Positions 15,447 to 24,179 of a DNA stretch of 64,000 bases are shown piece by piece; the stretch's first letter is position 1; each line of letters opens with the position of its first letter. This stretch comes from Myxococcus qinghaiensis (lineage in GTDB: Bacteria > Myxococcota > Myxococcia > Myxococcales > Myxococcaceae): contig NZ_JAKCFA010000017.1 of NCBI RefSeq assembly GCF_024198215.1, positions 1 to 64,000 on the forward strand, given 5' to 3'. A program made the translations under genes and the position numbers. The notes beneath the pieces were generated by a model. It searched no databases, was not told the origin of the DNA, and worked only from the letters and a program-made list of their open reading frames with translations.

Positions 15447-16970
15447 GTGCTCTCACGTTCTCCCGCCGTTCCGCAGCCACTCCCCGACCTCAATCGCCGA
15501 CTGGCGAAGCTCACGTCCATCCTGGACGTCGCCAAGGCCATGAGCGCCGAGCGCGACCTGGACCTGCTGCTCCCGCTCATCCTCTTCGAGGCCACCAAGG
15601 TGGTGGAGGCAGACCGCTGCTCGCTCTTCATCCTGGACCGGGAGACGAACGAGCTGTGGAGCAAGGTGGCCCAGGGCTCGAAGAGCGAAATCCGCCTCCC
15701 CGCGGGCAGCGGCATCGCCGGTCAGGTGGCCCACACCGGCACCATCATCAACATCCCAGACGCCTACGCGGACACCCGCTTCAACCGCTCGTTCGACATC
15801 TCCAGCGGTTACCAGACGAAGACCATCCTCTGCGTCCCCATGCGTGACGCGAATGGCGAAGTGACGGGCGTCATCCAGGCCCTCAACAAGCTCGACGGCC
15901 AGGGGTTCAACTCCGAGGACGAGGAGTTGCTGCTCGCCCTGGGGGCCCAGGCCGCCGGCGCGATTGAGAACGCCCTGCTCCACGAGGAGATCAACCGCCT
16001 CTTCGAGGGCTTCGTCTCCGCCTCCGTCGTCGCCATCGAAGCTCGCGACCCCACGACGGCCGGACACTCGGGCCGAGTCGCGGACCTCACCGTGTCCCTG
16101 GCCCAGGCCCTGGAGCACCTGTCCACCGGCCCCTATGCCCGGACGCACTTCTCCTCCACGGAGATTCAGGAGATTCGCTACGCCTCGCTGCTCCATGACT
16201 TCGGCAAGGTGGGCGTGCGCGAGAACGTCCTCGTCAAGGCGGAGAAGCTCTACCCGCATGAGCTCGAGGGACTTCGCGCCCGCTTCCAGCTCGCTCGCAA
16301 GGACCTCCAGCTCCAGAGCTACCGCCGCCGCTTCGAGGCCGTGAAGCACCGGGGCGACAAGCACCTGGCGGAAATCGAGGCCGAGGAGACCGAGCGGCTC
16401 GGCACCGAGCTCAAGCACCTGCACGAGGTGTTCGACTTCGTCATCACCTGCAACCGGCCCACGGTGCTCGCCCAGGGCGGCTTCGAGCGCCTGCACGAAC
16501 TGGGACACCTCCAGTTCCAGGACGCCGACGGGGCCTCGCAGCCGCTGCTCCTGCCTCGCGAAATCCAGTCGCTCTCCATCACCCGCGGCACCCTCTCCTC
16601 CGAGGAGCGCCGCGAAATCGAGAGCCACGTCGAGCACACCTACCGATTCCTCACCCAGATTCCGTGGACGCGCGCCCTGCGCCGCGTGCCCGAAATCGCC
16701 TACGCGCACCACGAGAAGCTCGACGGCACCGGCTACCCCCGCGCCATCCCCGACCGCACCATCCCCGTCCAGTCGCGGATGATGTCCATCTCCGACATCT
16801 ACGACGCGCTCACCGCCAGCGACCGGCCCTACAAGAAGGCCGTGCCCCACACCCTCGCGCTCGACATCCTCAAGCGCGAGGCCGACAACGGGCAGCTCGA
16901 CAAGGAGCTGTTCCACATCTTCGTCGACGCGCAGATTCCCCGCCGCGCGCTGGCTCATCCGCCGAAGTAG
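15447..16970 (+). CDS. GAF-HD-GYP protein (putative c-di-GMP phosphodiesterase)
   Basis: This 507-aa protein joins an N-terminal GAF sensor (about 30-180; RCSLFILDRETNELW, LPAGSGIAGQVAHTG, LCVPMRDANG) to an HD-GYP-type domain. The HD motif is LLHDFGKVGV near residue 250 and the GYP motif is HHEKLDGTGYP near 430. An insertion of about 120 residues, rich in charged helix (LARKDLQLQSYRRRFEAV), separates the two halves, longer than in typical HD-GYP proteins. It probably degrades cyclic di-GMP in response to a ligand on the GAF domain. The start is GTG 15447. No transmembrane segment is seen. Confidence 0.88.
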   Translation: MLSRSPAVPQPLPDLNRRLAKLTSILDVAKAMSAERDLDLLLPLILFEATKVVEADRCSLFILDRETNELWSKVAQGSKSEIRLPAGSGIAGQVAHTGTIINIPDAYADTRFNRSFDISSGYQTKTILCVPMRDANGEVTGVIQALNKLDGQGFNSEDEELLLALGAQAAGAIENALLHEEINRLFEGFVSASVVAIEARDPTTAGHSGRVADLTVSLAQALEHLSTGPYARTHFSSTEIQEIRYASLLHDFGKVGVRENVLVKAEKLYPHELEGLRARFQLARKDLQLQSYRRRFEAVKHRGDKHLAEIEAEETERLGTELKHLHEVFDFVITCNRPTVLAQGGFERLHELGHLQFQDADGASQPLLLPREIQSLSITRGTLSSEERREIESHVEHTYRFLTQIPWTRALRRVPEIAYAHHEKLDGTGYPRAIPDRTIPVQSRMMSISDIYDALTASDRPYKKAVPHTLALDILKREADNGQLDKELFHIFVDAQIPRRALAHPPK

Positions 16971-16987
16971 CGGCCCCATGACGCACG

Positions 16988-17023
16988 AAGGGGAAGCCCC
17001 GACCACGGGCCTCCCCTCACGGT
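16988..17023. terminator. Possible bidirectional terminator between converging genes
   Basis: AAGGGGAAGCCC pairs imperfectly with GGGCCTCCCCTC between the HD-GYP gene and the pyruvate kinase gene, which converge. No strong T-run is present on either side. Confidence 0.35.
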
Positions 17024-17065
17024 GCTTCGGTTCAACTCAGGCCCTGCCTTCGATTCGACTCCGGC

Positions 17066-18496
17066 TCAGCCTTCGATGGTGTGCAGCCGCAGGCTGTTGA
17101 TCTTCCCGGGCTGTCCCACCGGCGCGCCGTACACGATGACGATGCGGTCGCCCTTGCGACCCAGGCCCCGCGCCACCAGCTCCTCACCCACGCGGCGCAC
17201 CATCGCCTCGGTGTCCTGGATGGGCTCCAGCACTCGCGGCACCACGCCCCACAGGAGCGCCAGCCGACGACGGACCTCCTGGTTCGGGCTGAAGGCCACA
17301 ATCGGCACCGACGGCCGGTAGTGCGACAACAGCCGCGCCGTCACGCCCGACAGCGTGAAGGCCGCAATCAACGTCGCGCCACTCGCCTTCGCCGCCTCGC
17401 ACGCCACGCGCGCAATCACATCCGGGAAGTGCGCGGGCAATCCCAACGGCGCGTCAATGGTGCGCAACACCGGCTGCACCCGCTGCGATGACTCCGCCGC
17501 CAGGATGATGCGCTCCATCATCTGCACGGACTCGATGGGGAACTTGCCGCTCGCCGTCTCGCCCGAGAGCATCACCGCGTCCGCGCCGTCGAACACGGCA
17601 TTGGCCACGTCGCTCGCCTCGGCGCGCGTGGGCCGAGGATTATCAATCATCGAGTTCAACATCTGCGTCGCCACGATGACCGGCAGGCCGCGCAGGTTCG
17701 AACGCCGGATGATGTCCTTCTGGACCGCCGGGACCTCCTCGGGCGGAATCTCCACGCCCAAGTCACCACGCGCCACCATGACACCGTCCGTCTTGTCCAG
17801 GATGGCGTCCAGCCGGGCAATCGCCTCCGGCTTCTCCAGCTTCGCGATGATGGGCACCGTCCGGCCCACCTCCGCCATCGCCTGCCTCGCCGCGTCCAGG
17901 TCCGACGGCTGCCGCACGAAGGACAACGCGATGAAGTCCACGCCCGCCTTGATTCCGAAGACGAGGTCCTCCCGGTCCTTCGGCGTCAGCGCATCCGCGC
18001 GCACCGCGACACCCGGCAGGTTGATGCCCTTGTTGTTCTTCAGCACACCGCCGTGGATGACCTGCGTCTTGATGAGCTTCTGCTTGTCCGTGTGGAGGAC
18101 CTTCAGCTCAAGCAAGCCGTCGTCCAACAGGATGCGGTCGCCCGGATTCACGTCCGCCGCCAGGAACGGGTACGTGGTGGACACGATTTCGTCCGTGCCC
18201 GGCACCGTCTCGTCCGTGGTGATGTGGAACGTGCCGCCTTCCTTCAGCTCCGTGCTGCCCTTGGTGAAGCGGCCCGTGCGAATCTTCGGGCCCTGCAAGT
18301 CACCCAGGATGCCCACCGCCTTGCGCACCTTCAGCGAGGCCGCGCGCAGCTTGGCGATGTTCTCCGCGTGATTCTCATGGCTGCCGTGCGAGAAGTTCAA
18401 TCTCGCGACGTCCATGCCGTTCTCCAGCAGCGCCTCCAACATCTCCTGGCTCTGACTCGCGGGCCCGAGGGTGCAGACAATCTTCGCTCGTCGCAT
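17066..18496 (-). CDS. pyk: Pyruvate kinase
   Basis: Pyruvate kinase converts phosphoenolpyruvate and ADP to pyruvate and ATP, the last glycolytic step. The 476-aa protein has the standard start RRAKIVCTLGPASQSQEMLE, NFSHGSHENH, the catalytic-Lys segment PIIAKLEKPEAI, the metal-site region DGVMVARGDLGVEIP and the C-terminal allosteric domain ending in VVYGAPVGQPGKINSLRLH. It is full length with no sign of an added PEP-utiliser domain. It is transcribed alone, convergent with the HD-GYP gene. Confidence 0.97.
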   Translation of the reverse strand: MRRAKIVCTLGPASQSQEMLEALLENGMDVARLNFSHGSHENHAENIAKLRAASLKVRKAVGILGDLQGPKIRTGRFTKGSTELKEGGTFHITTDETVPGTDEIVSTTYPFLAADVNPGDRILLDDGLLELKVLHTDKQKLIKTQVIHGGVLKNNKGINLPGVAVRADALTPKDREDLVFGIKAGVDFIALSFVRQPSDLDAARQAMAEVGRTVPIIAKLEKPEAIARLDAILDKTDGVMVARGDLGVEIPPEEVPAVQKDIIRRSNLRGLPVIVATQMLNSMIDNPRPTRAEASDVANAVFDGADAVMLSGETASGKFPIESVQMMERIILAAESSQRVQPVLRTIDAPLGLPAHFPDVIARVACEAAKASGATLIAAFTLSGVTARLLSHYRPSVPIVAFSPNQEVRRRLALLWGVVPRVLEPIQDTEAMVRRVGEELVARGLGRKGDRIVIVYGAPVGQPGKINSLRLHTIEG

Positions 18497-18597
18497 ATGG
18501 CTCGGGAGGATGGGTGGCCCTCACGAACGCGTCAAGCACGCACCACGCGTCGCTTCGCTCGGTAAAACGGTAAATGAGCCAGCGAGCAACGGAGCCA

Positions 18598-19479
18598 TCA
18601 ACCGCGCAACAGCACACCCAGGTTCTCTCGCTCCCACCGCAGCGCCGCCGCGTAGTGCGGGTACGTGCGCTCACGCTCCCGGAAGGCCCTCGGGTGGTGG
18701 ACGCGACGGCCGCCTCGCCCCGTGCTCGGGAAGAGCTGATGCAGCATCTCGTGGTAGACGATGAACTCCACGAAGAAGGCCGGCACCTCGGGCCTGTCCA
18801 GCGCGGGATGGATGCGAATCTCCCGCGTCTGGTGGTCGTACACGCCCAGGCGGATGGACTTGCGCCGGCGCCTCGGAGGCATCCGCCCCCAGCCGATTCG
18901 CGCCTGGATGACGTTCTCGAAAAAAGTGGCGTTGACGCTGTTGTAAAGCGCCGTCAGGTCGAAACAGCGCCCCAACGGGTTCAGGTCCGCGTCCGATTCG
19001 CGCCGCACCTGGCGGATTCGCGGCTGCTGTCCCCGGATGTACTCGTCCAGCAGCACGCCCGCCGTGCGGTGGCCTCGGCCCGCGTAGTCCGCCACCGCGC
19101 GGACGATGGACTCGGGCGCGTCCAGGAACATGTGGTGCAGCCGCAGCTGCAGCGCGTTGCCCCCTCGACGGAAGGACACCATGGTGGAGCGGTTGTCCGT
19201 CACCGCCAGCTTCACCGGCATCCCCAATTCCGCGCTCAGCCTCCAGGCCAACGACTCCGCGCGGGTCCACATCTCCTCGCGGGGAGAGGGGACGGTGAGC
19301 ATGCGAGGCGCTTCCTCGGGCACCCGATGCCGGGGCGGAGGCGGGCGCGGCACGGGCTCGAGTCGCGGAACAACCTCCGCTTCCAGGGCACGAGGCTCCG
19401 CGACCGCCGCCGTGGCCCGACTGGCCGCGGAGAGGCCGCGTGGAAACAGGGACATCTGACGGAAAAACTCGGAGGTCAC
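18598..19479 (-). CDS. SprT-like zinc metalloprotease domain protein
   Basis: The 293-aa protein has a Pro/Arg-rich N-terminal tail (about 1-70) and a SprT-like/gluzincin C-terminal domain. The zinc motif HEMLH lies in FIVYHEMLHQLFP near residue 252, and the third ligand is probably a His in VHHPRAFRERE. The middle part carries NSVNATFFENVIQARIGW, recalling the N-terminal SprT-like fold that clamps DNA or protein substrates. No signal peptide is obvious. The role is unknown; SprT proteins degrade DNA-protein crosslinks in other organisms, which is only an analogy here. Confidence 0.75.
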   Translation of the reverse strand: MTSEFFRQMSLFPRGLSAASRATAAVAEPRALEAEVVPRLEPVPRPPPPRHRVPEEAPRMLTVPSPREEMWTRAESLAWRLSAELGMPVKLAVTDNRSTMVSFRRGGNALQLRLHHMFLDAPESIVRAVADYAGRGHRTAGVLLDEYIRGQQPRIRQVRRESDADLNPLGRCFDLTALYNSVNATFFENVIQARIGWGRMPPRRRRKSIRLGVYDHQTREIRIHPALDRPEVPAFFVEFIVYHEMLHQLFPSTGRGGRRVHHPRAFRERERTYPHYAAALRWERENLGVLLRG

Positions 19480-19608
19480 TCGGGGCGCATCGTACCCGGC
19501 AACCTCCCGGACTCAAGGCCGCCGGCCTTTGCCCGCCTGCTCTCCGTCAGCCCGTCAACCGCGCCCCACCCCTTCGCGCGGGGGTTCACACTCCACGGGA
19601 AGAATTCG

Positions 19609-21066
19609 TCACGGAGCGGGCACCTCGGTATGACGGGACTTGAGCAGTCGCTCCAGCCGCTCCGCCTCCATGCGCACCACGAAGGTCTTCTCGCGCGTGT
19701 ACGTCACCTGCCCCTGCGCCCCTCCCTTCACCTTGCGCACGAACTTCACCTGCACGTAGCTCACCTCGCCGCGCGGCTCGCCCTTCGCCCCGGAGTGGTG
19801 CAGCGCCAGGTGCGCCGCGTCCAAGAGCACCTCCTGCGTGGGCTCCTGTCCCTTCTCTAGGGGAAGCACCACGTGACTGCCCGGCACGCCGCGCGCGTGG
19901 AACCACAGGTACCAGGGCCGGGCCACCTTGAAGGTGAGCGTGTCGTTGTCCTCCGAGCCCCGCCCCACCCAGATGCGAGCGCCCGCGTGGCCCACGTACT
20001 CCTTGAAGGGCTTGCCCTCCGGCGTGGCCTCGCCTCCCACCGGCACATGGAGCACCTGCGCCTGCGCGAGCAGCATCGCCTCGTCCATCCGCTCCACCTG
20101 CTCCAGCGACAGCTGCGCGTGGGCGACCTCGCGCGCCAGCTCCGCCTCGCGGTGACGCGCCTGCTCCACGCCCCTCAAGAGCCGGCGGTACTGGTGGAAG
20201 TTCCAGTCCGCCTCCTCCTTGGGCGTGCGCTTCGGGTCCAGCTTCACCTGGACCTCCTCGGCGCCTGACTCGGTGTACTCGGTGAGGGTGACCTCGGTGG
20301 CGCCCCGCTTGAGGCGGAAGAGGTTCTGCGCGAGCAGCTCCCCCGTCCGACGGTGCTTCTCCGCGTCCGGCCCGCGCGCGGCCTCCGCCCTCACCTTCTC
20401 CAAGGTGCGCGAGGAGCGCTTGAGGCGGGCGCGGTACGGCTGCGCGAGTCGGCGGCGGATGGACTCCGCGCGGCTCGCCTGGTCCTTGGCGCCGAGCAGC
20501 CCCTCCGCCGCGTGGGAGTAAGGGAGCGTGTCCCCCTCGGCGGGCACCAGTCGCGAGGGCGCGAGGCGCGCCTTGGCCAGTGCGTCCGGGGGCAGCGGCT
20601 CCGGAGGCGTCCACGCCGCGCCCGGGTAGAGGTTGCGCCGGGGACCGAAGCCCTCGCCGGACAGCATCAGCACCCGGCCCTGCTCACTCAAGAGGAGCAG
20701 TCCACCCGGAGAGCCCAGCTCCATCACCAGACGACGGCGCACCTCCTCGCGCTCGAAGTCCAGCTCCACCACCCGCTCCGCGTCGCGAAAGCGCGCCGCC
20801 ACCAGCTTCGCGCCGGTCAGCTCGTGCCGCAGCCACCGTTGAAAGGGCGCGGGCTCTCCGGGAGTGGGGAAGCGCGTCTCGGCGACGGCCACCCGGGAGA
20901 GGTCTCCCTCGGCGCACAGGCACAAGAGGAAGGAGCGCCCGGGGACTCGCAGCTCCAGGTAGGCCAGCCTCGGCAGCGGGCACCAGGCCTTCTGGGCCAC
21001 CGCTCCCGTCAGCTTCGCACCCACCTCCGCCACCACCTGCTCCAGCTCCGAAGGACGCAGTGACAT
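19609..21066 (-). CDS. NFACT-family protein (RqcH/FbpA-like)
   Basis: NFACT proteins (RqcH, Rqc2, FbpA) bind stalled large ribosomal subunits and recruit Ala-tRNA to tag nascent chains. The 485-aa protein begins with an NFACT-N domain (LRPSELEQVVAEVGAKLTGA), has a long charged coiled-coil middle (about 215-340) and the NFACT-R/DUF814 signature near 370-405: IWVGRGSEDNDTLTFKVARP followed by WYLWFHARGVPGSH. The usual GRNxxQND is here GRGSEDND, a diverged version, so activity in full Ala-tailing is unproven. It is a single gene. Confidence 0.88.
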   Translation of the reverse strand: MSLRPSELEQVVAEVGAKLTGAVAQKAWCPLPRLAYLELRVPGRSFLLCLCAEGDLSRVAVAETRFPTPGEPAPFQRWLRHELTGAKLVAARFRDAERVVELDFEREEVRRRLVMELGSPGGLLLLSEQGRVLMLSGEGFGPRRNLYPGAAWTPPEPLPPDALAKARLAPSRLVPAEGDTLPYSHAAEGLLGAKDQASRAESIRRRLAQPYRARLKRSSRTLEKVRAEAARGPDAEKHRRTGELLAQNLFRLKRGATEVTLTEYTESGAEEVQVKLDPKRTPKEEADWNFHQYRRLLRGVEQARHREAELAREVAHAQLSLEQVERMDEAMLLAQAQVLHVPVGGEATPEGKPFKEYVGHAGARIWVGRGSEDNDTLTFKVARPWYLWFHARGVPGSHVVLPLEKGQEPTQEVLLDAAHLALHHSGAKGEPRGEVSYVQVKFVRKVKGGAQGQVTYTREKTFVVRMEAERLERLLKSRHTEVPAP

Positions 21067-21084
21067 GGGCCAAACTCCTGTCCG

Positions 21085-21124
21085 GACAAAAGAAAAACGG
21101 CCCGGCGTGTTTCGCCGAGCCGTT
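21085..21124 (-). terminator. Intrinsic terminator of the histone-like gene
   Basis: AACGGC(C)CGGCG at 21096-21107 pairs with CGCCG(A)GCCGTT at 21113-21124. On the minus strand the hairpin is followed by TTTTTCTTTTG. It sits about 40 bp after the stop at 21166. Confidence 0.75.
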
Positions 21125-21165
21125 CACCGGACGTCAAATACCGTCCGCGAATGACGACGTGCTGC

Positions 21166-21375
21166 TCAGGACTCCGGGGTCGCCGGGGCCGCCACCGTCT
21201 TCGCCTTGCTGCTCGCGCGCTTGCGGGCAGGGGCCTTCTTGGTGGCCTTACGAGCGGTCGTCTTCTTCGCCGCCGCCTTCTTCGCGGTCTTGCCAGCCGT
21301 CTTGCGGGTGGTCGTCTTCTTCGCGGCGGTCTTCTTCTTCGCGCTCTTCGCGGCGGTCTTCTTCTTAGCGGCCAT
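21166..21375 (-). CDS. Histone H1-like Lys/Ala-rich protein
   Basis: This 69-aa highly basic protein is almost entirely Lys/Ala/Thr repeats (AAKKKTAAKSAKKKTAAKK, KATKKAPARKRASSKAK). It resembles bacterial histone H1-like/AlgP C-terminal tails that bind DNA non-specifically and compact the nucleoid. The ATG at 21375 was chosen because GGAGG lies just upstream and the upstream frame loses the repeat character. A good sigma-70 promoter with an overlapping inverted repeat is visible at 21453-21481, and a terminator follows, so it is a monocistronic unit. Confidence 0.85.
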   Translation of the reverse strand: MAAKKKTAAKSAKKKTAAKKTTTRKTAGKTAKKAAAKKTTARKATKKAPARKRASSKAKTVAAPATPES

Positions 21376-21452
21376 CAGAACCCTCCATGTAATTGGCCCC
21401 AGTGAACCGAGGGCCTGCACTCTTCTTTTGATGGAGTGAGTGCTTGAAGTGA

Positions 21453-21481
21453 ATGGTACGGGCGACACACCAGTGTGTCAA
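21453..21481 (-). promoter_or_regulatory. Sigma-70 promoter with operator-like palindrome
   Basis: On the minus strand TTGACA (21476-21481) and TACCAT (21453-21458) are separated by exactly 17 bp. The arms GACACAC (21464-21470) and GTGTGTC (21473-21479) form an inverted repeat overlapping the -35 box, placed like an operator. The 5' leader of the histone-like gene would be about 70 nt. Confidence 0.7.
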
Positions 21482-21738
21482 CGCATGGTGATGTATTGCA
21501 TCGCGCGGCGAGGCCGATTTTTCGGCATCGGGCGGCGCCGGAGGTCGCGAAAGGCGCTTCGCGGACACTTCCGAAGCGATGCGCGAAAACGCGCGCGAGG
21601 CCGAATTCTAGGCTCCGGACGCGACGGAGCCCTTCGCGCCTCGCGCCTCGGAGGCGCACTGTCGGGTGCCGCGCACTGGCCTTCGCGGCACTCCGAACTT
21701 TTCGCGAGGGAGGGCCGCGTCTACGGTGCGCGGCCACG

Positions 21739-23037
21739 ATGAGGACCTCCGAGATGACCTTCCCCGCGGACTTCACCTTCGGCGTCGCGACCTCCGCGTA
21801 CCAGGTGGAGGGCGGCATCGAGAACGACTGGGCCGAGTGGGAGCGCGCCGGAAAATTGAAGGAGCCCCACGCCCGCTGCGGGCGGGCCGTGGACCACTGG
21901 CACCGCTACGAGGAGGACTACGCGCTGGCCCGCGCCGTGGGCGCCACCGCCTTCCGAATCTCCCTCGAGTGGGCGCGAATCGAGCCTGTGCGAGGGCGCT
22001 TCGACGAGGCCGCGCTGGAGGCGTACCGGGAGCGGCTCCTGAAGATGAAGGCCCAGGGCCTGCGGCCGGTGGTGACGCTCCACCACTTCACCCACCCGAC
22101 GTGGTTCCACCGGGAGACGCCGTGGCACTCGGCCGACAGCGTGGAGGTCTTCCGCCGTTATTCCCGCCGGTGCGCCTCTCTGCTGGAGGGCCTGGACGCG
22201 CTCGTCATCTCCTTCAACGAGCCGATGGTGCTGCTCTTGGGCGGCTACCTCCAGGGCGCCATCCCCCCGGGAATCGCGGACGGGGCGCTCACCATGAGGG
22301 CGCTGGAGAACATGGTCCGCGCCCACGCGGCGGCGCGGCGGGAGCTCCTGGAGCACCTGGGCCGGGTGGAGCTGGGCATCTCCCAGAACATGCTGGCCTT
22401 CGCGCCGGACCGCTGGTGGAACCCGCTGGACCGCGCGCTCGTGCGGCTGGCCTCACCCGCCTACAACCACGCCTTCCACGAGGCGCTCTCCACCGGGAAG
22501 CTCCGGGTCAACATGCCTGGGGTGGCCACCACCCGCGCCGACATCCCCGAGGCCCGGGACTCGGTGGAGTTCATCGGGGTGAACTACTACAGCCGCGCGC
22601 ACCTGCGCTTCGTGCCGCGCCCGCCCTTCATCGAGTTCAAGTACCGCGACACCCGGGGCCGGGGCCTCACCGACATCGGCTGGGAGGACTGGCCCGAGGG
22701 CTTCCTCCAGACGCTGCGCGACGTGAAGCGCTACGGCAAGCCGGTGTGGATTACGGAGAACGGCATCGATGACCGCGCGGGCGCCCGGAGGCCCCACTAC
22801 CTGCACTCCCACCTCTCGCAGGTGCTGGCCGCCCGGGCCCAGGGCGTGGACGTGCGCGGGTACCTCTATTGGAGCCTGCTCGACAACTTCGAGTGGCTGG
22901 AGGGCTGGGGGCCGCGCTTCGGCCTCTACCACGTCGACTTCGACACGCTGGAGCGCCGCTCGACGCCCGCCTGCGACTACTTCCGCGCGGTCGCCACCGG
23001 CCGCGTGCTCGTGCCGCCGGGCGCCTCGTCCCTGTAA
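21739..23037 (+). CDS. Glycoside hydrolase family 1 (beta-glucosidase-like)
   Basis: GH1 enzymes hydrolyse terminal beta-linked sugars with retention. The 432-aa barrel starts FTFGVATSAYQVEGGIENDW. The acid/base Glu is E161 in ISFNEP and the nucleophile is E340 in VWITENGIDD; LDNFEWLEGW lies near the C-terminus. No signal peptide is seen, so it is probably cytosolic. ATG 21739 was chosen, with 21754 possible; the longer upstream frame is low-complexity and unlike GH1. It stands alone, convergent with the dus gene. The upstream 260 bp is unusually rich in CGCGAA/TTCGCG. Confidence 0.92.
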   Translation: MRTSEMTFPADFTFGVATSAYQVEGGIENDWAEWERAGKLKEPHARCGRAVDHWHRYEEDYALARAVGATAFRISLEWARIEPVRGRFDEAALEAYRERLLKMKAQGLRPVVTLHHFTHPTWFHRETPWHSADSVEVFRRYSRRCASLLEGLDALVISFNEPMVLLLGGYLQGAIPPGIADGALTMRALENMVRAHAAARRELLEHLGRVELGISQNMLAFAPDRWWNPLDRALVRLASPAYNHAFHEALSTGKLRVNMPGVATTRADIPEARDSVEFIGVNYYSRAHLRFVPRPPFIEFKYRDTRGRGLTDIGWEDWPEGFLQTLRDVKRYGKPVWITENGIDDRAGARRPHYLHSHLSQVLAARAQGVDVRGYLYWSLLDNFEWLEGWGPRFGLYHVDFDTLERRSTPACDYFRAVATGRVLVPPGASSL

Positions 23038-23067
23038 GAACTTCCGCGCCGCGTCAGGCTCGGTGGC

Positions 23068-24084
23068 TCAGCCGAGCGCGGCGCGGTAGTCGACGTCCTG
23101 CTCCTCCGAGGAGGCACCGGAGCGGTCCGCGTCCGCGGCGGAGAAGAAGGCGCGCACCGCGTCCGCCACCGCCTCCGGGGCATCCAGGGTGTTGGCGCGC
23201 GCACGGAAGGCGGAGGCGCCCGCGAGGCCGTGGGCGTACCAGCCCAGGTGCCGGCGGAAGGAGCGCACCGCGTTGAGCGGCTCCCCCACGAAGGCCAGGT
23301 GCGCGTGGAAGTGCTCCAGCACCAGGGCGCACCGCTCCTCGGGGAAAGGCGCGTCCCCGCCGGCCAGCTCGCGAAAAATCCACGGGTTGCCCAGGGCCGC
23401 GCGGCCAATCATCACGTAGTCGCAGCCGGTGGTCTCCAGCATCCGCCGCGCGTCCTCGGGGGTGCGCACGTCCCCGTTGCCGAACAGGGGCAGCTCCGGG
23501 AAGTGGCGCTTCAAGTCGGTGATGACGCTCCAGTCCGCCTGCCCCGAGTAGCCCTGCTCCCGGGTGCGCGGGTGGATGGCGAGCCCCGCGCAGCCCGCCT
23601 CCTGGAGGGCTGCGGCCATCTGGAGGTAGTTGCGGCTCTTGGCGTCCCAGCCCGAGCGAATCTTGCAGGTGACGGGCAGGCCCGAGGCCTCGCGCATCGC
23701 CCGGACGATGGCGGCGGCGCGCTCCGGGTCGCTCAAGAGAGCGCTGCCCGCCCCGTTCTTCGTCACCTTCTTCACGGGGCAGCCCATGTTGATGTCCAGG
23801 AGCTGGGCGCCATGGGACTTGCCGACCGCGGCCGCGAGGCCCATGGCCTCCGGGTCTCCTCCATAGAGCTGGAGCGAGTAGGGCCTCTCCACCTCCGCGT
23901 CGAAGCGCAGGTACATGAGGGTGCGCTGGTTGGCCCGCATCAACCCCTGGGAGCTGACGAGCTCGGTGGGGCACAGGGCGGCGCCCATGCGGAAGGCGAG
24001 CACCCGGAAGGGCATCTCCGACACCCCGGCCATGGGGGCGAGGACAAAAGGATTCGGGAGGGAATAAGGACCGAGTCGCAGCAT
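23068..24084 (-). CDS. dus: tRNA-dihydrouridine synthase
   Basis: Dus reduces specific uridines in tRNA D-loops using FMN and NADPH. The 338-aa protein shows the family landmarks: FVLAPMAGVSEMPFR, LQLYGGDPE, the catalytic-Cys segment LDINMGCPVKKVTKNGAGS, and the FMN phosphate segment LFGNGDVRTPEDA with YVMIGRAALGNPWIF. It is closest in pattern to DusB-type enzymes, but the subfamily cannot be fixed by eye. It is divergent from the M50/TPR gene, with only about 95 bp between the starts. Confidence 0.95.
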   Translation of the reverse strand: MLRLGPYSLPNPFVLAPMAGVSEMPFRVLAFRMGAALCPTELVSSQGLMRANQRTLMYLRFDAEVERPYSLQLYGGDPEAMGLAAAVGKSHGAQLLDINMGCPVKKVTKNGAGSALLSDPERAAAIVRAMREASGLPVTCKIRSGWDAKSRNYLQMAAALQEAGCAGLAIHPRTREQGYSGQADWSVITDLKRHFPELPLFGNGDVRTPEDARRMLETTGCDYVMIGRAALGNPWIFRELAGGDAPFPEERCALVLEHFHAHLAFVGEPLNAVRSFRRHLGWYAHGLAGASAFRARANTLDAPEAVADAVRAFFSAADADRSGASSEEQDVDYRAALG

Positions 24085-24179
24085 GGGGCGCGGAGAACCT
24101 ACCGAAATGAAGAGGAAGCGGTTGCGGGATGTGCGCTACGCACTGCGCATCCGCGCCTCAACGGTTAAGGTCCGTGCCC

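Noticed and set aside
15453-17006. 517-aa minus-strand open frame
   Set aside because: Antisense to the GAF-HD-GYP gene, whose motifs are clear.
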